A stretch of DNA of 64,000 nt from Metopolophium dirhodum (GCF_019925205.1 NC_083566.1:15562001-15626000); one strand, 5' to 3'. Positions 12,481 to 24,869 are shown, counted from the stretch's first letter. Program-made: numbers and translations. Notes: a model not told the origin generated them from the letters alone.

Positions 12481-12660
12481 CAGAATTCTGTTAGACCAAC
12501 CTTGATGAAGAATCTTGTACTAAAATTACAGGCCTTAGCAATAGAAATTGAAAATTAGATGAATTTTTAACTAAAAAATAATTTGCAAATTTTTGTAGTT
12601 TTGTAGAATTTGGTCAAAATCTAAAACACTTAAAAGCCGTGACTATATTTATTTTCGATA
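12481..12660 (+). repeat. GATTCTGAGC-family internal fragment
   Basis: Collinear with the middle of the family body at about 25.6-25.8 kb: gttagac-aa, gaatcttgtatta, tttttaactaaaaaataatttgcaaattttt, then ctgtgact-like sequence. No termini are present. Confidence 0.55.
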
Positions 12661-14649
12661 ATAGTCCATCGATTTTCAAATAAAATACTAAATATTGTTC
12701 GCAAACGGCTAATCCGTTGATACTTACGTAGTTATTCTACGCCGGGTACAATAACAAAACGAGCTGCTGATACTCAAACGATTACAATATTATATTATAT
12801 AATGTTACGCAATTTGCACAATAAATACTATGCAATATAGTATTTAGGTATACATAGGTTTACTCCACTAAGCGGCTACGCCATTGGCTGCACAACAATT
12901 GAGTCGTTTTAAATAAAAATTTCCCTCCTGCGAGTATTGAAAATGACAAAATATAATCGCTTTTAACGTGCGAAAATTATCACGTTTCTTATACATGTGT
13001 GAATTGTATTTATTAAAATTGTCACGTGACGCACTAAGCGTCATCAAAATATTATTTTACATATTCCTATTATGTTATATTAATCGTCGCGCTTGGGTGG
13101 ACAATACAATATATATAATTTATAAGTATGCGTATTCACATAAAAACACACAAGTGAAATATTGACATTTTTTTTCATTCGTTAATTTTGTGTGAAATTT
13201 TACGCCCGATTGAATCATGTCGTTGTCGCACAAGGATCTGTCATCATAATATTTTAAAATGCGAAAAAGCACAAGTCAAAAATATTTTATGTAAAAGACC
13301 TGGAGTTGTTTATTAGTATTTTTTCATCATATTATTATTAAATTAATATATTTACGTTATTTTTATTTTATACCTAGGTATTACAAAAGCTTACAAGTTA
13401 TGTACCTATTTGCAATCCAAAAAAACTTATACAATTATAAATAAAACATAAATAAAAAAACAAATATGTATACAATTAACTAAATAATAATTTTAAAGTA
13501 ATTTGCGTCTAATGAAAACCAACGAAAATTGACTAACCATTACATAAAAACCGTCCAATTCAAGTATTATTATTTAGATAGACGTCGCCCAATACCGCAC
13601 GAATGTGCAAAATACGTATATGGGACAAAACCGCACACAGATTTTAAAATACTAAATATCTGGATATGCCTTTACACACATTTAGTGCCATATTTTTCAC
13701 ATGATACAAAAAAGCTATAATTTAGAATTTGGACACTCGGAGAAATTCTTTGAAACTAGTTTGACTGTTGGACACTTTTTTATTCTTTCAGTTGTTCATA
13801 ATATATTATTACTGCAAAACTCTTTTGACAAAAGGTATATTAGTGCGAGTCGTCTGGTTTTACTGTAGTCCTATAACTTCTGGTACTCACAAATTGTATT
13901 TTTTATATTTGTTGATTGTTGGTCTATCTTCTGAAAACGCAACATTTTAGTGTACCTACGGAAATTTCCCAGTGGACAACAGGACAGAGGCACCAAAAAT
14001 GGGACGTATGATGGTCACCCTATTATATAAATCTACTTATGGATGCTATTTTTAATTATTTTGATGTAATACACACATTTTTGATTTTATGGAATTTTAA
14101 TTTAATAAATTTGTGCGGTATTGTATTATTTTTGTGTTCGGAATTAGGCTTTATATTTTTATAAATCTGTGCGGTATCATACTATTTTTGCGTGCGGTAT
14201 ATTGATTAATGTTTGTGTGGTAATGGAAAGCTTCGTTTTAGGAAGATGCTGTATCGAAAAACACCAAACTTAATAATAACCGATATAATATCGTAAATTA
14301 CAATATATTATTTTCTTGTACTGATTTTTCTCACTCTCTCCCTAATTCACTTATAATTTCACGGACCCAATTACTTATGAAAAAAGTTTTACTTACCCAG
14401 TGTGTAATGGTGGACTCACACACTCTCTCACTTTTTTTTGATTATTAGTTATTACAATTGTCTATCATTATTTTATAACATAATATTGGCCATTGCAACT
14501 TGTATGATTTGTTCGAACAATTATTATTTTTATTTTTAAGTTTTTTATGTTTTTTGGCATATACTTATTTAATAAGGATAATTATTATTATAAAATTACA
14601 ATATTTTGTTTAAGAATAATCTGTATATTATATTATATTAATTGTATAG
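12661..14649. other. Intergenic with degenerate gtgcggtat motifs
   Basis: No gene. The motif tgtgcggtat recurs at about 14110-14225, and its reverse complement ataccgcac appears at about 13590 and, worn, at 13630. These may be worn ends of one element, but no clean boundary is seen. The rest is featureless AT-rich DNA. Confidence 0.4.
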
Positions 14650-14657
14650 TGTATACT

Positions 14658-15097
14658 CATGGACGTAAATAGGGTCCTCAACCATTGTCAAAACAATAAA
14701 AATACTTTTTTCCCATTCATTATACAAGGTAAACAACATACAAATTGTAAAACTAATAACTAATCAGTAGGTAATATATTATATTTTGAGTATCTGACAA
14801 AATTTAAATTATTTTAACAAGTCGTAAAATATCTAAAAACATTTTTGAAATTATAACTGGTAATTGGATAATATCAACTGATAAAACTATAATATGATGA
14901 ACATAATATTATAATATGATAATATAATCACTAATTAATAAATGCGTAACTAAAAAAATTACAATTAATCAAAATCTATAGGTATTGCAGGTACACACCG
15001 CACGGCTTTTTTTTTTATCCTGTCATTTTTTTTTTTTGGAGGCACTGTCTGCCGGGGGGGCCATTCCTCCTAAGCCCCCCCCCTATTTACGTCCATG
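14658..15097. mobile_element. 440-bp TIR element with perfect 8-bp TSD
   Basis: The terminal inverted repeat CATGGACGTAAATAGGG is perfect over 17 bp at both ends. The target duplication tgtatact is identical on both sides (14650-14657 and 15098-15105), the hAT length. The interior is non-coding, with T-runs and G7/C7 runs at the right end. Both the target duplication and the inverted repeat are exact, suggesting a young insertion. Confidence 0.85.
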
Positions 15098-15125
15098 TGT
15101 ATACTGTTACTTGATTTTTTTTTTA

Positions 15126-15262
15126 CTGGCGGAGTTTACATAAACTCAATTTTACCTGATTTTTGTCACTGGCGGAGTTTACATGAACCCAATTTTACAT
15201 GTTTTAATATCCTGGCGGAGTTTACACTAAAAATAGGTTCTCGTGGCGGAGTTTACATGCAC
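15126..15262 (+). repeat. Four tandem copies of a ggcggagtttaca unit
   Basis: tggcggagtttaca starts near 15127, 15170, 15213 and 15244, spaced 43, 43 and 31 bp. Linker sequences (aactcaattttac / aacccaattttac) are conserved between the first two copies. It lies exactly between two TIR elements. Function unknown. Confidence 0.8.
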
Positions 15263-15273
15263 CCATAAACCAT

Positions 15274-15477
15274 CAGTGGCGTATACACACACGTGTAGGG
15301 GGGGGGGGGTTGTCGGGCGTTTAGAACTGGTATTAACCTGGTATTTACTATATGTATGGATGTATAAAAATTAGTTAAATTAAAATAAAATTTTTGATAT
15401 ATTATATACATATATGCATATAATTATTAATTGTTGAATGTAAATCCTCCCATTGAAAATATCTGTGTACGCCACTG
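15274..15477. mobile_element. 204-bp TIR element (CAGTGGCGTA family)
   Basis: CAGTGGCGTATACACA at the left pairs with TGTGTACGCCACTG at the right. The flanks taaaccat (15266-15273) and taaaacat (15478-15485) match 7 of 8, a hAT-like 8-bp duplication. It holds a G12 run (15299-15310) and no coding sequence. Confidence 0.75.
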
Positions 15478-15485
15478 TAAAACAT

Positions 15486-15818
15486 ACATCAAATAGTATT
15501 AGACTAATAATAAATGTGACGTTCGTAAAATATCACTGATAATGTACAGGAGAGCAAATACTGTCAATTTATATGGACATTTGATATTCACTGATATAAC
15601 TATAGAAGTATATCAACGAAAATATTTCAAATATCTGAAAATCGAAATAATAATCCAATGTAGGCAGTCCCATTGAATATCGTGATGCTCCTTGGGGCAT
15701 AGCGATGATTTACGGTAAATAACAGTAAATAATAGTTATTGAATGTACATAATATTATTTATACGGTATCCGATTATAGGTACTACGTCTTATTGGTCAT
15801 ATATATTGAAAAATAATA
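15486..15818. other. Spacer, nothing recognised
   Basis: AT-rich, no frame or repeat boundary. Confidence 0.4.
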
Positions 15819-15962
15819 CAGTTGAGTCGCGATTACTCGAATCTCAAGGGAAATAAAAATAAATTCGACTTATGTATTTTTTGAGTTACATACCTCAAAT
15901 ATAACGTAAAACAGATCAGTCAAGGGGCGAGAAAAAAATTTGAGTTATCGTGACTCGGACTG
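15819..15962. mobile_element. Pogo/Tigger-like short TIR element
   Basis: The left end CAGTTGAGTCGCGATTACTC and the reverse complement of the right end, CAGTCCGAGTCACGATAACTC, align with few mismatches. TA lies directly left, and on the right a TA occurs a few bases further out. The right limit may be a few bases off. About 144 bp, non-coding. Confidence 0.5.
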
Positions 15963-15966
15963 CGCA

Positions 15967-16864
15967 GTATAATATCAAGTCACGAATGGTTTTGTAAACT
16001 GTATTTACTAATAATTATATAGTATAATTGTATAATCATCATTAAAATAATAATAATAATAAAATTTAAATTAAAAATATTTAGTTAAAAATTCATAGTT
16101 TAAAACGAGACAAAACCGTGTAAATGAATTTCACATGTTTTTCCAACGTTGGATGCAAACAATACCAGTGGCGGCGTGAACTATTTTATTTTATGAGTAT
16201 TATTATTTTATGTATAAATACTCGACCACCACCACCACCTAAATTTGTTTCACATAGGACCGTGGCGGCTTTGCCCCCACACCCCAAATTCACAATTCTA
16301 CAACAATAATATACTTTGTTATGTTAATATCAAAAATATATTAAAATTACTTATGTTTGTGCCTCATATAACCTATGATATTAAACAACAATACATTGCT
16401 GCAAAAGTATCAATGGCCAAATTATAATCTATGTTGATATCTCTTTCACAGTTTCAAATAATCAAACTTTGCAAGCCTCTAAATGTCGACCCCAATTTAC
16501 AGAATTTAAATTACCACAGACACATACTGACCCTACTGTCAAACTCATAATTTGGACCAAATAGGTATCACAGTCTAGTTTAATATTAGTAAAAAACGGT
16601 TTTTTTCCCTGTTTCCTTTTACTCATTGCCACAAAAAAATGTAAAGCCCCCTCTAATTTACAATTTACTTTTTCCCTCCATTAAAAGTGCAGGTACCTAT
16701 AAACCGGTATAAAACCGAAATCGAAAAAAATTGATAACTGTTATTAACTTCAAAACCGAAACAGGAAAAAATTGGATATCAGTATTAACTTTAAAACCGA
16801 AACCAAAAAAAATTGGATACCGGTATCATTATTAAAAACCAAACCAAAAAATATAATTTAAAAA
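15967..16864. other. Intergenic with aaaaccgaaac repeats
   Basis: The motif aaaaccgaaa-c-aaaaaattgg(a)tac recurs about four times between 16700 and 16850, a degenerate short tandem array of about 50 bp. No gene; the frames at 16.1-16.4 kb have no recognisable content. Confidence 0.45.
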
Positions 16865-17535
16865 AGATGGGTAAGTGGATGTCATATGTTGTACAGTAGG
16901 TTACAAGTGGGTCACTGTAATGGATGGTGTTAAATTTGAATTCAATAATATAATATCATTGTATAAGAAAAACGATTATGAGCGAAAACGGTCAGTCAGC
17001 CTAAGATATTACCAAGTATATTTGATGATATTATTGTGAATAAAGTAATTTATATATAACCTATTTACCTGGAACCTTGTTTTAAATTTTCAATCCTAAG
17101 CTATACAAGTTGAACATTTTATAAATTGTTGACTACAAAATAATTATTAAATTTTAAACTTGATAAATTTTGTTAAAATTCGAACTTTAAATGACTATAA
17201 AAAATAATTGTGCCAATGTATTTTTAATATTTTTCAACTGCTATTGTAACTATATATCAGGAGCCTTGCATTACATTTTCACGCATTTTTAACCAACAAA
17301 TACAATTTTATTGATATTTATAAAAAAAAAAACTAAAAAAATTGAAAACTGACAATGTCCGTAAACAGCTCAAAAAGTCAAATTATTTTATAAATTGTAT
17401 CCTGTATAAAAAATGCTAATACAAACATTCAGTGAAATAACGTTTTTTTAATTACAACAAAATAAGAAAATCGTTACATGAGATGTCGAGTGAATATCAA
17501 ATGTTGTAAAAATATGAATTTCAAACGCTCATACC
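16865..17535 (+). repeat. GATTCTGAGC-family copy, leader plus 5' half
   Basis: It begins with the leader (gtacagtaggttacaagtgg..gggtcactgtaatggatggt), passes a worn terminus (acgattatgagcgaaaacgg) and continues through the first body half (ggaaccttgttttaaatttt..ttgaac). It breaks off near aaacgctcatacctaggtac. No protein is encoded. Confidence 0.75.
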
Positions 17536-18330
17536 TAGGTACCTATTCTATATTGTAATTATTACTATAGAATCTGAAGACAATTAAAAAATATAATATG
17601 CAAATAAACAGAAATCACAAACGTCACGATGTTATGTCGCTTTCATCTCAAATAATTTGAATATTATAATACACGCATTTAATTTTGGTATCGATAAAAG
17701 TATAAACATTTTTTTTATTAATATACATATACATAAAATTTCTCATTTTTTCGTGACACGTTGAAAAATTACGGAACAATGTGCATCAAAATACAATAGT
17801 AAAACTGAAATTTTTTTTTAACCGGTAATCAAGTAAAATAAAATATCGTTCACATTAGGAACTGTACATAAGGAATAGTTTGATCAACATTTAAACCAAA
17901 AGAATCTTTGGTTTACCGCGTAGTATCAATTTAAAGTTCATGAACAGAAAAATAATACTTTGTTATTATAGTATAAATAGCAAATAACTTGTAAACTTCC
18001 GCTCGATTGTAAATATTATTAAACAAAATGTAATTTCTCGACATTTTGGACAGGTAGACGTTACGCTTAAACGAGCGTAAAACTAAAGATAAAATATAAC
18101 AACGAAAGTAAATAATACAATAACCCAGAGTTGTGCAGCAGCAGTAGTTATTTATCAACGACTAGAGTCTAGATTGAATTAGAAGTTGATTCAATATTTT
18201 AAAAGTGGCTATTAACACAAAACAACTTTCAAATATTAGCAACAATCATTGCATTACCATTACCTAACTGTTCGTTGTTTACTTTATAATCTTATAATAA
18301 CATAATGTAAGGCAATCATCATTTAGTTTG
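17536..18330. other. Intergenic, nothing recognised
   Basis: AT-rich; no gene or repeat limits. Confidence 0.45.
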
Positions 18331-18490
18331 GGGACGGAGTGGCTGAGCGGACTAAGGCGTCGGTTGTGACGCACACCGGCGCTGGTTCAAATCTCGGTTC
18401 ACGGGCGGCATTTTTCTTCGGTCAAGTCGCGGTGTCCGGAAAACAAGTGCCGCCATCCCCCACCCGGGCATAGCAGATACCTACGGTTAA
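18331..18490 (+). mobile_element. tRNA-Ser/Leu-like SINE head with unrelated body
   Basis: gggacggagtggctgagcgg looks like the acceptor and D arm of a class II tRNA; the A box is tggctgagcgg. ggttcaaatct 40 bases on is a near-consensus B box (GGTTCRANNCC). The anticodon region cannot be folded into a functional tRNA with confidence, and about 80 bp of GC-rich unrelated sequence follow. I read it as a tRNA-derived SINE, not a working tRNA gene. Confidence 0.6.
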
Positions 18491-18491
18491 T

Positions 18492-19195
18492 ATTAAGATG
18501 AAGAGAATCATTTACATTGCTTTGGTTCAATCTATTTTTAGTTATGGAATAATGTTTTGGTGTTGTACTTACAACACACACATTGAGAAACTAAAAGTCA
18601 TAATAAATAGTATTATTACATTTTTATTGAACCTAAATCTTATAGTACAAAGCTTATTATTAAGGAACTCGATGTACAAAACTTTGATAAAATATTTTAT
18701 ACCAATGCATTATTGTTATTATTATTATTATAAAAACATAAGCATCTATTGACCAATTTAAATCATGATTATAATACCAGATATAAACGTAATATTAATA
18801 TTGTTTATAAATTATAATAGTGGTACAACTTTTGGCTCTCATTGTACTTTAAATGTAGGATCAAATTTATGTAAAAAATTGAGTATTAATTTATTTAACT
18901 TTAAAAGTGTTCAGGAATTTAATTTTTTTTTTTATAATCTTAACTTCAATATTATATAAACAAATCTTAATTAGTATTTTGTTAAATTTCTATACCTTGC
19001 TTAGTCTTAAAATTTGTTTATTCTTTCTGATATTTTTGGCATAATAACATGTAACCTCAATTATTATAATCTGGACTCTACTCTTCTAATTCAAGCTATG
19101 CTTACAAGAAGTGTTGCATACTGTCTATTGTCTTATTTTTGAAATGTATTTTATTCTTATTTGCAAAATGAATTATTATTATTATTATTAGCTTC
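18492..19195 (+). pseudogene. LINE reverse transcriptase C-terminal fragment
   Basis: The frame starting at 18498 reads KRIIYIALVQSIFSYGIMFW and then CTYNTHIEKLKVI. This is the end of the reverse-transcriptase/thumb region of jockey/CR1-type LINE ORF2 proteins (typical pattern: I-Y-x-A-L-V-Q-S-x-x-S-Y-G-I-x-x-W). A second frame from 18765 (TTFGSHCTLNVGSNLCKKLS) fits the ORF2 C-terminus of the same LINE type after a frameshift. The 3' part is AT-rich and ends in a (ATT)n tail. It is 5'-truncated and joined directly to the tRNA-like unit. Dead copy. Confidence 0.7.
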
Positions 19196-19865
19196 CATTT
19201 TTTTTTTATATGATTTATTTATGTTTGAAATACATATAAATATATAATTATATAATTTTTATTTATATATTAAACGCATTTTAAAATAGAAATTATATTA
19301 TTTTAGCCTTTGACAACGAATACCGTTAGCGCTAAAGCTAAAATATTATCCTGTCATGAGTAGTTTCATCAAACGAGAAATTTTTAGTATAATAATATTT
19401 TCTTCTATAAAGGTCTGTCATTTAAAACATTTAATATTTGACATAACGTCTTTGAGGCAAACCCTTTTAACGGGATAAATTCATACAAAATAACTCAAAT
19501 AGTGATCTTTAAGGTGGCCTTTAAACGGAATTTGTTATTGCTGAGTTCCTACTTTGTGTAAAAGGACGAATAAAACGGTACGAGACGTATTATTTTCTTA
19601 ATATTCTCTTTTACGCATAAATCGCAACCGGTGGAATGGAATTTCGTTCGACAAAAGTTAATTTTTTTTCTCATTAATTTCGTGATATTATTAAGTAGAT
19701 ATTTAAAAGTGTTCCTGCAGAAGATTTTTGTGAAACGGATAATTAAGCTCAAAGAGACTTAGGGTTAACTGGAAAAAGTCAAGACTACTACAAACTAAAT
19801 ATAAAAAAATACTAAAAATTACTACATTTATTATTAGTTTCAATTAATCTATATATTCTTCTTTT
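19196..19865. other. Intergenic, nothing recognised
   Basis: AT-rich; the minus-strand frame at 19549-19752 has no recognisable domain. Confidence 0.4.
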
Positions 19866-20035
19866 TTAGATTCTGAAAGGATTGATGAATGTATTGATTT
19901 TACAATGATGTGGGTTTTTTATTTATTTATTTTTTCTTATTTTTATTTGGGTCAGTGTACACGATAAAAAGTTGATATAATAATATTCGATATCCAACTT
20001 CAGTATCTTTTCCGGTAGGATAGTGAATCTAGTTT
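19866..20035 (-). repeat. GATTCTGAGC-family 3' end
   Basis: + strand tagattctgaaaggattgatg, tgtattgattttacaatgat, then gtgtacacgataaaa is the reverse complement of the family's right end at 26.2-26.33 kb. Confidence 0.7.
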
Positions 20036-20600
20036 CAACTGTCTACCTTCAACACAAGCTCCGCTTTTAGAAGATAGATAAATCTCTTTGTTTATTATGT
20101 AATTTTTATATTTTATGTAATAAATAGATTTATTTAATAAAAAAAAAAAAATTATTATGAATTTAGCGACTTGCTGTTAAAAGTTTTGGAATGCGAACGT
20201 ATTATGACTGAGTTATTCGCAGTAGGTATGTGCAAATAAAATATTTATCCGGAAAGCTGACGTAGTTTTATAATTTTGAAGAGCTTAGAGCAACTTTGTA
20301 AAATCTTCATGTTGAGATACACGTGACTTTTACGAATATAGACAGACGTATTTGGTTCGTCGTACACGTACAAAATATGAGGAGGACTAAGAGAGAGATT
20401 AACTAATTTTGTTAATTTAATTAAAGTACGCACGTAGTGTACACAAACAATCAAAGAACATTTAAATTTTGGTTCGACGAAGTATCTGTTGAATTGAATA
20501 CTAGCCACGGAGAAAAAGATAAATTAAATAATTAAATGCGGGGGATACTGAAGGAACCTAAACATATTACTTAAATTAAGTATAATATGTATAGTGTGTG
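20036..20600. other. Intergenic, nothing recognised
   Basis: The minus-strand 87-aa frame (20245-20508) has no recognisable domain and no supporting splice or promoter signals. Confidence 0.4.
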
Positions 20601-20765
20601 TATAGTAAAACCTCCTCCAAGACGAAAATCTCTTTACAACGGAAATAACAATGGTCCCATATAACTTATATCCCACATATTTTAGTCTCCCTACAATTAA
20701 AACTCCTTTATAACGGAAAAATCAGTTGGTACCGATTGATTCCGTTTTAAGGAGGTTTTACTATA
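20601..20765. mobile_element. Pogo/Tigger-like MITE, about 161 bp
   Basis: Perfect 16-bp inverted ends gtatagtaaaacctcc / ggaggttttactatac include the TA expected as target duplication. The interior cttt(a)taacggaa and ttccgttttaa is also partly palindromic. Non-coding. Confidence 0.75.
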
Positions 20766-20770
20766 CTGTG

Positions 20771-20891
20771 TACAGGGTGGTTCTCCTTTAAATGAACTCA
20801 TTGCAGTATAAACTACATATTATTATCACGAAATCTATCGATTTACTTCTTACGCCTAGATATGTGTAATTTATTTACTTTGTACAGGGTG
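20771..20891 (+). repeat. Two direct tacagggtg repeats
   Basis: tacagggtg occurs at 20771 and 20883 with similar downstream order (gt..aatg, cattgcagtataaactacat / gttgtattatgaactatat). This looks like a tandem pair of worn element termini; the family is not identified. Confidence 0.45.
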
Positions 20892-20900
20892 ATTTTTTTT

Positions 20901-21995
20901 GTAATGTACACGTTGTATTATGAACTATATATATTATGTTATATTATACTGAATACTTATACTACCTTTAAACCTTGTTTTAGAATTTTTTAATAGCGAA
21001 AAATTGATTTTTTTGCCAGAAGGGTGGGTGGTTAATAATTGTGAGTTTGGGAGAGCGATGTTTGCATTATTATGTGATCTAAAATGTGAACTAGTCACAT
21101 GATTGCGACGCGTGAACTGAATTCGTAAAATATGTAAAAGCGAATAAAACGCGAAAATTATCATAATTCATAACTAAATAATATTTTCCAGAACGTTTTG
21201 CAAACTTGAAAATTTGATCAGTTCATTTGTCCAATACAAACATATTTTACATTTTAAGAACGTAAATTGTATTAGCTTTGGGTGCTTAGTGTACAATCGC
21301 ATACGTTAAACATCATGTATTTATTATTATGTAAAAGTCCAGATACGAGGGTTATAATTTTGGTAGCTAAAGGTTTGGAAATTGTGATTGAACAATATAT
21401 TGAGTTATATTTTTCAAGAAACACTCTTTTTAGCATATTATACAATATTATTCTCGAAGTTAGAACCAATATATTATTTTCTTATGACGATTTGGAGGAA
21501 GAAAAAATAAACACATATATAACATGCTTGCGTATTCTAAAAAAAATTATGAGTATGTAGATAAAAGTACCCTCATGTGTATGCGACATAAAGATATAAA
21601 AACTTGTAAATTTAGTAGGCGTTCGAGAAGTTTGAGTTAAAAATAAATACAATTTCACAGCGTAGGCAACGCTTGTTGTGGATCGCGGATCATTGTGCGT
21701 TTATTTTTATTTTTTACATTTGTATAACTGTAACTCGTAAAATTGTAAATACTTTGTGCCATCACTAAAATATATTTTATGGTACAGGCCACAGGATTAC
21801 TGAGGGCCCAACTTCGCTTAGTGCTCCGGGAAGATTGTATATAATTATATAATATGCAAATAATAACCCTATGCTGCTTTTCTAGGGTACAGGACACTAT
21901 TAAATGTTATATTATATTTGATTAAGTATATTAACGTAGTGAACATAAAATGATTTTCAACAAATAAAATTACCATGATATATAAATATATTTTA
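20901..21995. other. Intergenic, nothing recognised
   Basis: Opposed frames at 21272-21560 overlap each other and show no domain. A GC-richer patch at 21780-21835 is unexplained. Confidence 0.4.
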
Positions 21996-22440
21996 GATTC
22001 TGAGCGGAGCAAGGAAGCTAGTGGTTTTACAATGGTGTTTATTTTTCATTTTTTTTTTTATCCTGTTAACAAATGTCTACCAGAAGGAGTGCTTTGATTT
22101 CAACATTTTCGATTTTCTCAATAGTTATTTAATGTCACGGAAAAAACCACCGACAAATTACGAAAAATCGCTAAAAATGGGATTTTAATTTATAACGACG
22201 CTTTGTTTATCACCATAGAACCGAATAAAAAATAATAATATTACAATATAAATTCAACTTACAGGATATAATAAATAATAACAATATAAAATATCCAGAC
22301 TGACAAACCGTCTCCGCTCAGAATCGTTTTTTTTATACAATGATATTATATCTTTGAATTTAAGTTTAATACAATCCATTATACATTGACCCACTTGTAA
22401 ACTACTGTACAGCAGAGTGATATCCACTTAGCCACTTTTT
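21996..22440 (-). repeat. GATTCTGAGC-family deletion derivative with leader
   Basis: The body 21996-22325 (330 bp) has perfect 14-bp inverted ends GATTCTGAGCGGAG. On the minus strand the leader (22345-22440: gtacagtagtttacaagtgg, gtcaatgtataatgg) lies just outside the left end, as in the longer + strand copies. Most of the 1.35-kb body is missing. Confidence 0.75.
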
Positions 22441-24869
22441 TAATTTAACTTTTTTATATGGAATGCTTAAAAAATATGTATCACAATATAGGTATATGAT
22501 TCCTTATACAATCTAACTGTATTTAAAAAATTATCAACGATTGCAAATATACTGGGTGCTTCACCAAGCACGCTTACGCCCTTTTTTCTTTAATAATGTA
22601 GTTATTCAAATCTGATTTTTGGAATCATTAAATACATATAGGTACTTAAAGACCAAATTTTAAAATTCTTGATACTTTTTGTACCACTTTTGGACTGTTA
22701 TCTGGCGGTACAAACATCTGTTTTACAAATTAGAACCCTTTTACTGTTTACATTTTCATGTAATCAATTCAAAATTCGGACGAGTAGTTTCTCAGTTATT
22801 AAAAAGTTTATTCTAATGATAATGTCCTTAATAGTGGTTTTACAAAAAAATAAAACAGATGTATAATATTAGATCTAGTATTTATTATACTTGAACCATT
22901 TTCACAAATTATTAATGTTGATGAATTCATAGTAATCAACAACATCTTAAAATCACTATAGCCTTCAAATCTTCCAAAACCATAGAGCTATCACCCTTAG
23001 TACTTACACGAAGTTAAATAGCTCAAAAACTACATGTTTGAATTTTGATTCTGATACATCAACGTTTCAGAAAAATTGTCTGATAAATAGATTACTTTCG
23101 AAAAGGGTGGTCTCATTTACAAAATAAAAGTTTGAGTCGCCACAAGAATCTCCTTAAGTACTACAAAAATTCAAGAACTAAAAAAAATGGTTTGTGAGTA
23201 TATTTAAAAATTCCAAAAATCAGATTTTGGACAATTTCATTAAATGAAAAATGGGGGATGAGCATGGTAGGTGAATTACTCTGTATTATAATGTTGCCTA
23301 AGTCTTAAGTTGTCACAGTTGAAATGAGTGAAAAATAAACAGTTTTCGTTATAAAATTATATATTTTCATTTAGTATCCTTAGTCCTCACGACTTCACGA
23401 TTAGAGCTTTCAAAGTCTCAAATATCATTAAGTATTAACGATGTACCCAATTTAACTTCGCAATCTTAAGAATAAAATATAATTATAACTATTATATGAT
23501 AAGACTGTGGCTTAAAATACAAATGTTAAAAACGTGAACATAAAATGCAAATCATTTACATTGCCCGCGGTTTAATGACTTATGAATTATGATTATCTAC
23601 CTAATCAGTTGAATGCAAAATATTTTTAGATACATTTCAGTTGTGAAATTTTGAGGGTGGCTGCTAAGTGTGCAGTGTTCACACTTTTCGTAATGTTACA
23701 CAATTCCTATTTCCTTTATAATAATATAGGTACCTATAAACATTTGAGTAATCAACTATCAACAAACAATTCATGAATGCACTTCAGAGAGCTCGTGGTC
23801 GGTATTTTTGTTTTATTTTTTGGTGCTCAATTATTATTATTATTATTATTATTATAATTATTATTAAATAGTTTACGCTGCAGTGAGTTGACATCGAAAA
23901 AATAAAAAATAAGTAACCTCCAAGTTTACTTTCGGCGTGGGTATAGAAATAACATTTAGGTAGTTATACGTCTTGTAAAATAAAGCACTCGTTACGTCAA
24001 CAAAATTACTTTGAATCTGTCCAATAAATAACCAAGAATGCGACTTTTTTCTAACGCGCCGCTTCGGTAATTAACTTTAGCGTCGTTTCGTCACCGAATT
24101 TTCGTATACAATAAACGTCCCGAGTAATCTAATATTATTCGGCGAGAAAAACACTCTCAGTTCTCGTCGGTGCCGAGACGTATTGGCGTGATTGGATTTA
24201 GAATCAATCGTCTTTTGTAAGACTAAAACAGCAGTAAAACCGACTATCGCATAATATAATTATGCACACAAAGCGTAAACGTAAACGACTACGACGAGTA
24301 TAATATTATTTACGGACGACGGAAAACTCTGTTTGGTGTATGCGCACGTTCTATGGCTATAGTAATTAATATCGTAAATTGTGATCATTATTATAACCGT
24401 CATAATAATTAAATAATTTGCTTTAGCAATATGACACAATTATCAATGTGATTTTAAGTACACGCGCCTAAAAACACTACATAATATTTGTATATTTCTG
24501 GGAAACACAGGGTGCCGTTTGGAAGTTAATTTCTTAATTACATTTTCGATCATCGTGACAGACTTACCAAAGCCAGAATTATAAATTATAATTTGCATTT
24601 TTAATAAAAGCTCCCCCTCCTCCTAACGTGATTTTATTTTATATCCGATACGCTAGTGTCATAAATTCTTTAATTCATTAATTCCACTAACAAATTTGCA
24701 TTCTCCATTAAATAACTATATTATGTCATGTTGATTTTTGAAAAAAATGTGGCGAGAAATTTTAGTACAAATAGGAAGGTACGTTGTGCACTATTGTACA
24801 TATAAGTTCATAATTTACAATTCGTATGTGACTGTAATACCATACATAAGTCGAGGTGGAGATAGAATT
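22441..24869. other. Intergenic with (ATT)n and a CpG-richer block
   Basis: No gene model. A (ATT)n run lies at about 23831-23868. The block 24050-24330 is CpG-richer than its surroundings and holds a candidate core promoter, listed separately. The frame at 22669-22866 has no recognisable content. Confidence 0.45.
24128..24165 (+). promoter_or_regulatory. Candidate core promoter (TCAGT initiator)
   Basis: ctctcagttctcg contains the arthropod initiator TCAGT (A at 24159), with an AT-rich taatattatt about 30 bp upstream as a weak TATA element, inside a CpG-enriched block. No convincing downstream coding exon is visible, so this could be the 5' end of a transcript with distant exons or chance. 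Confidence 0.25.

Noticed and set aside
18331..18411. Functional tRNA-Ser gene
   Set aside because: The B box ends in CT instead of CC and no sound anticodon arm or acceptor pairing could be drawn; a SINE head fits better.
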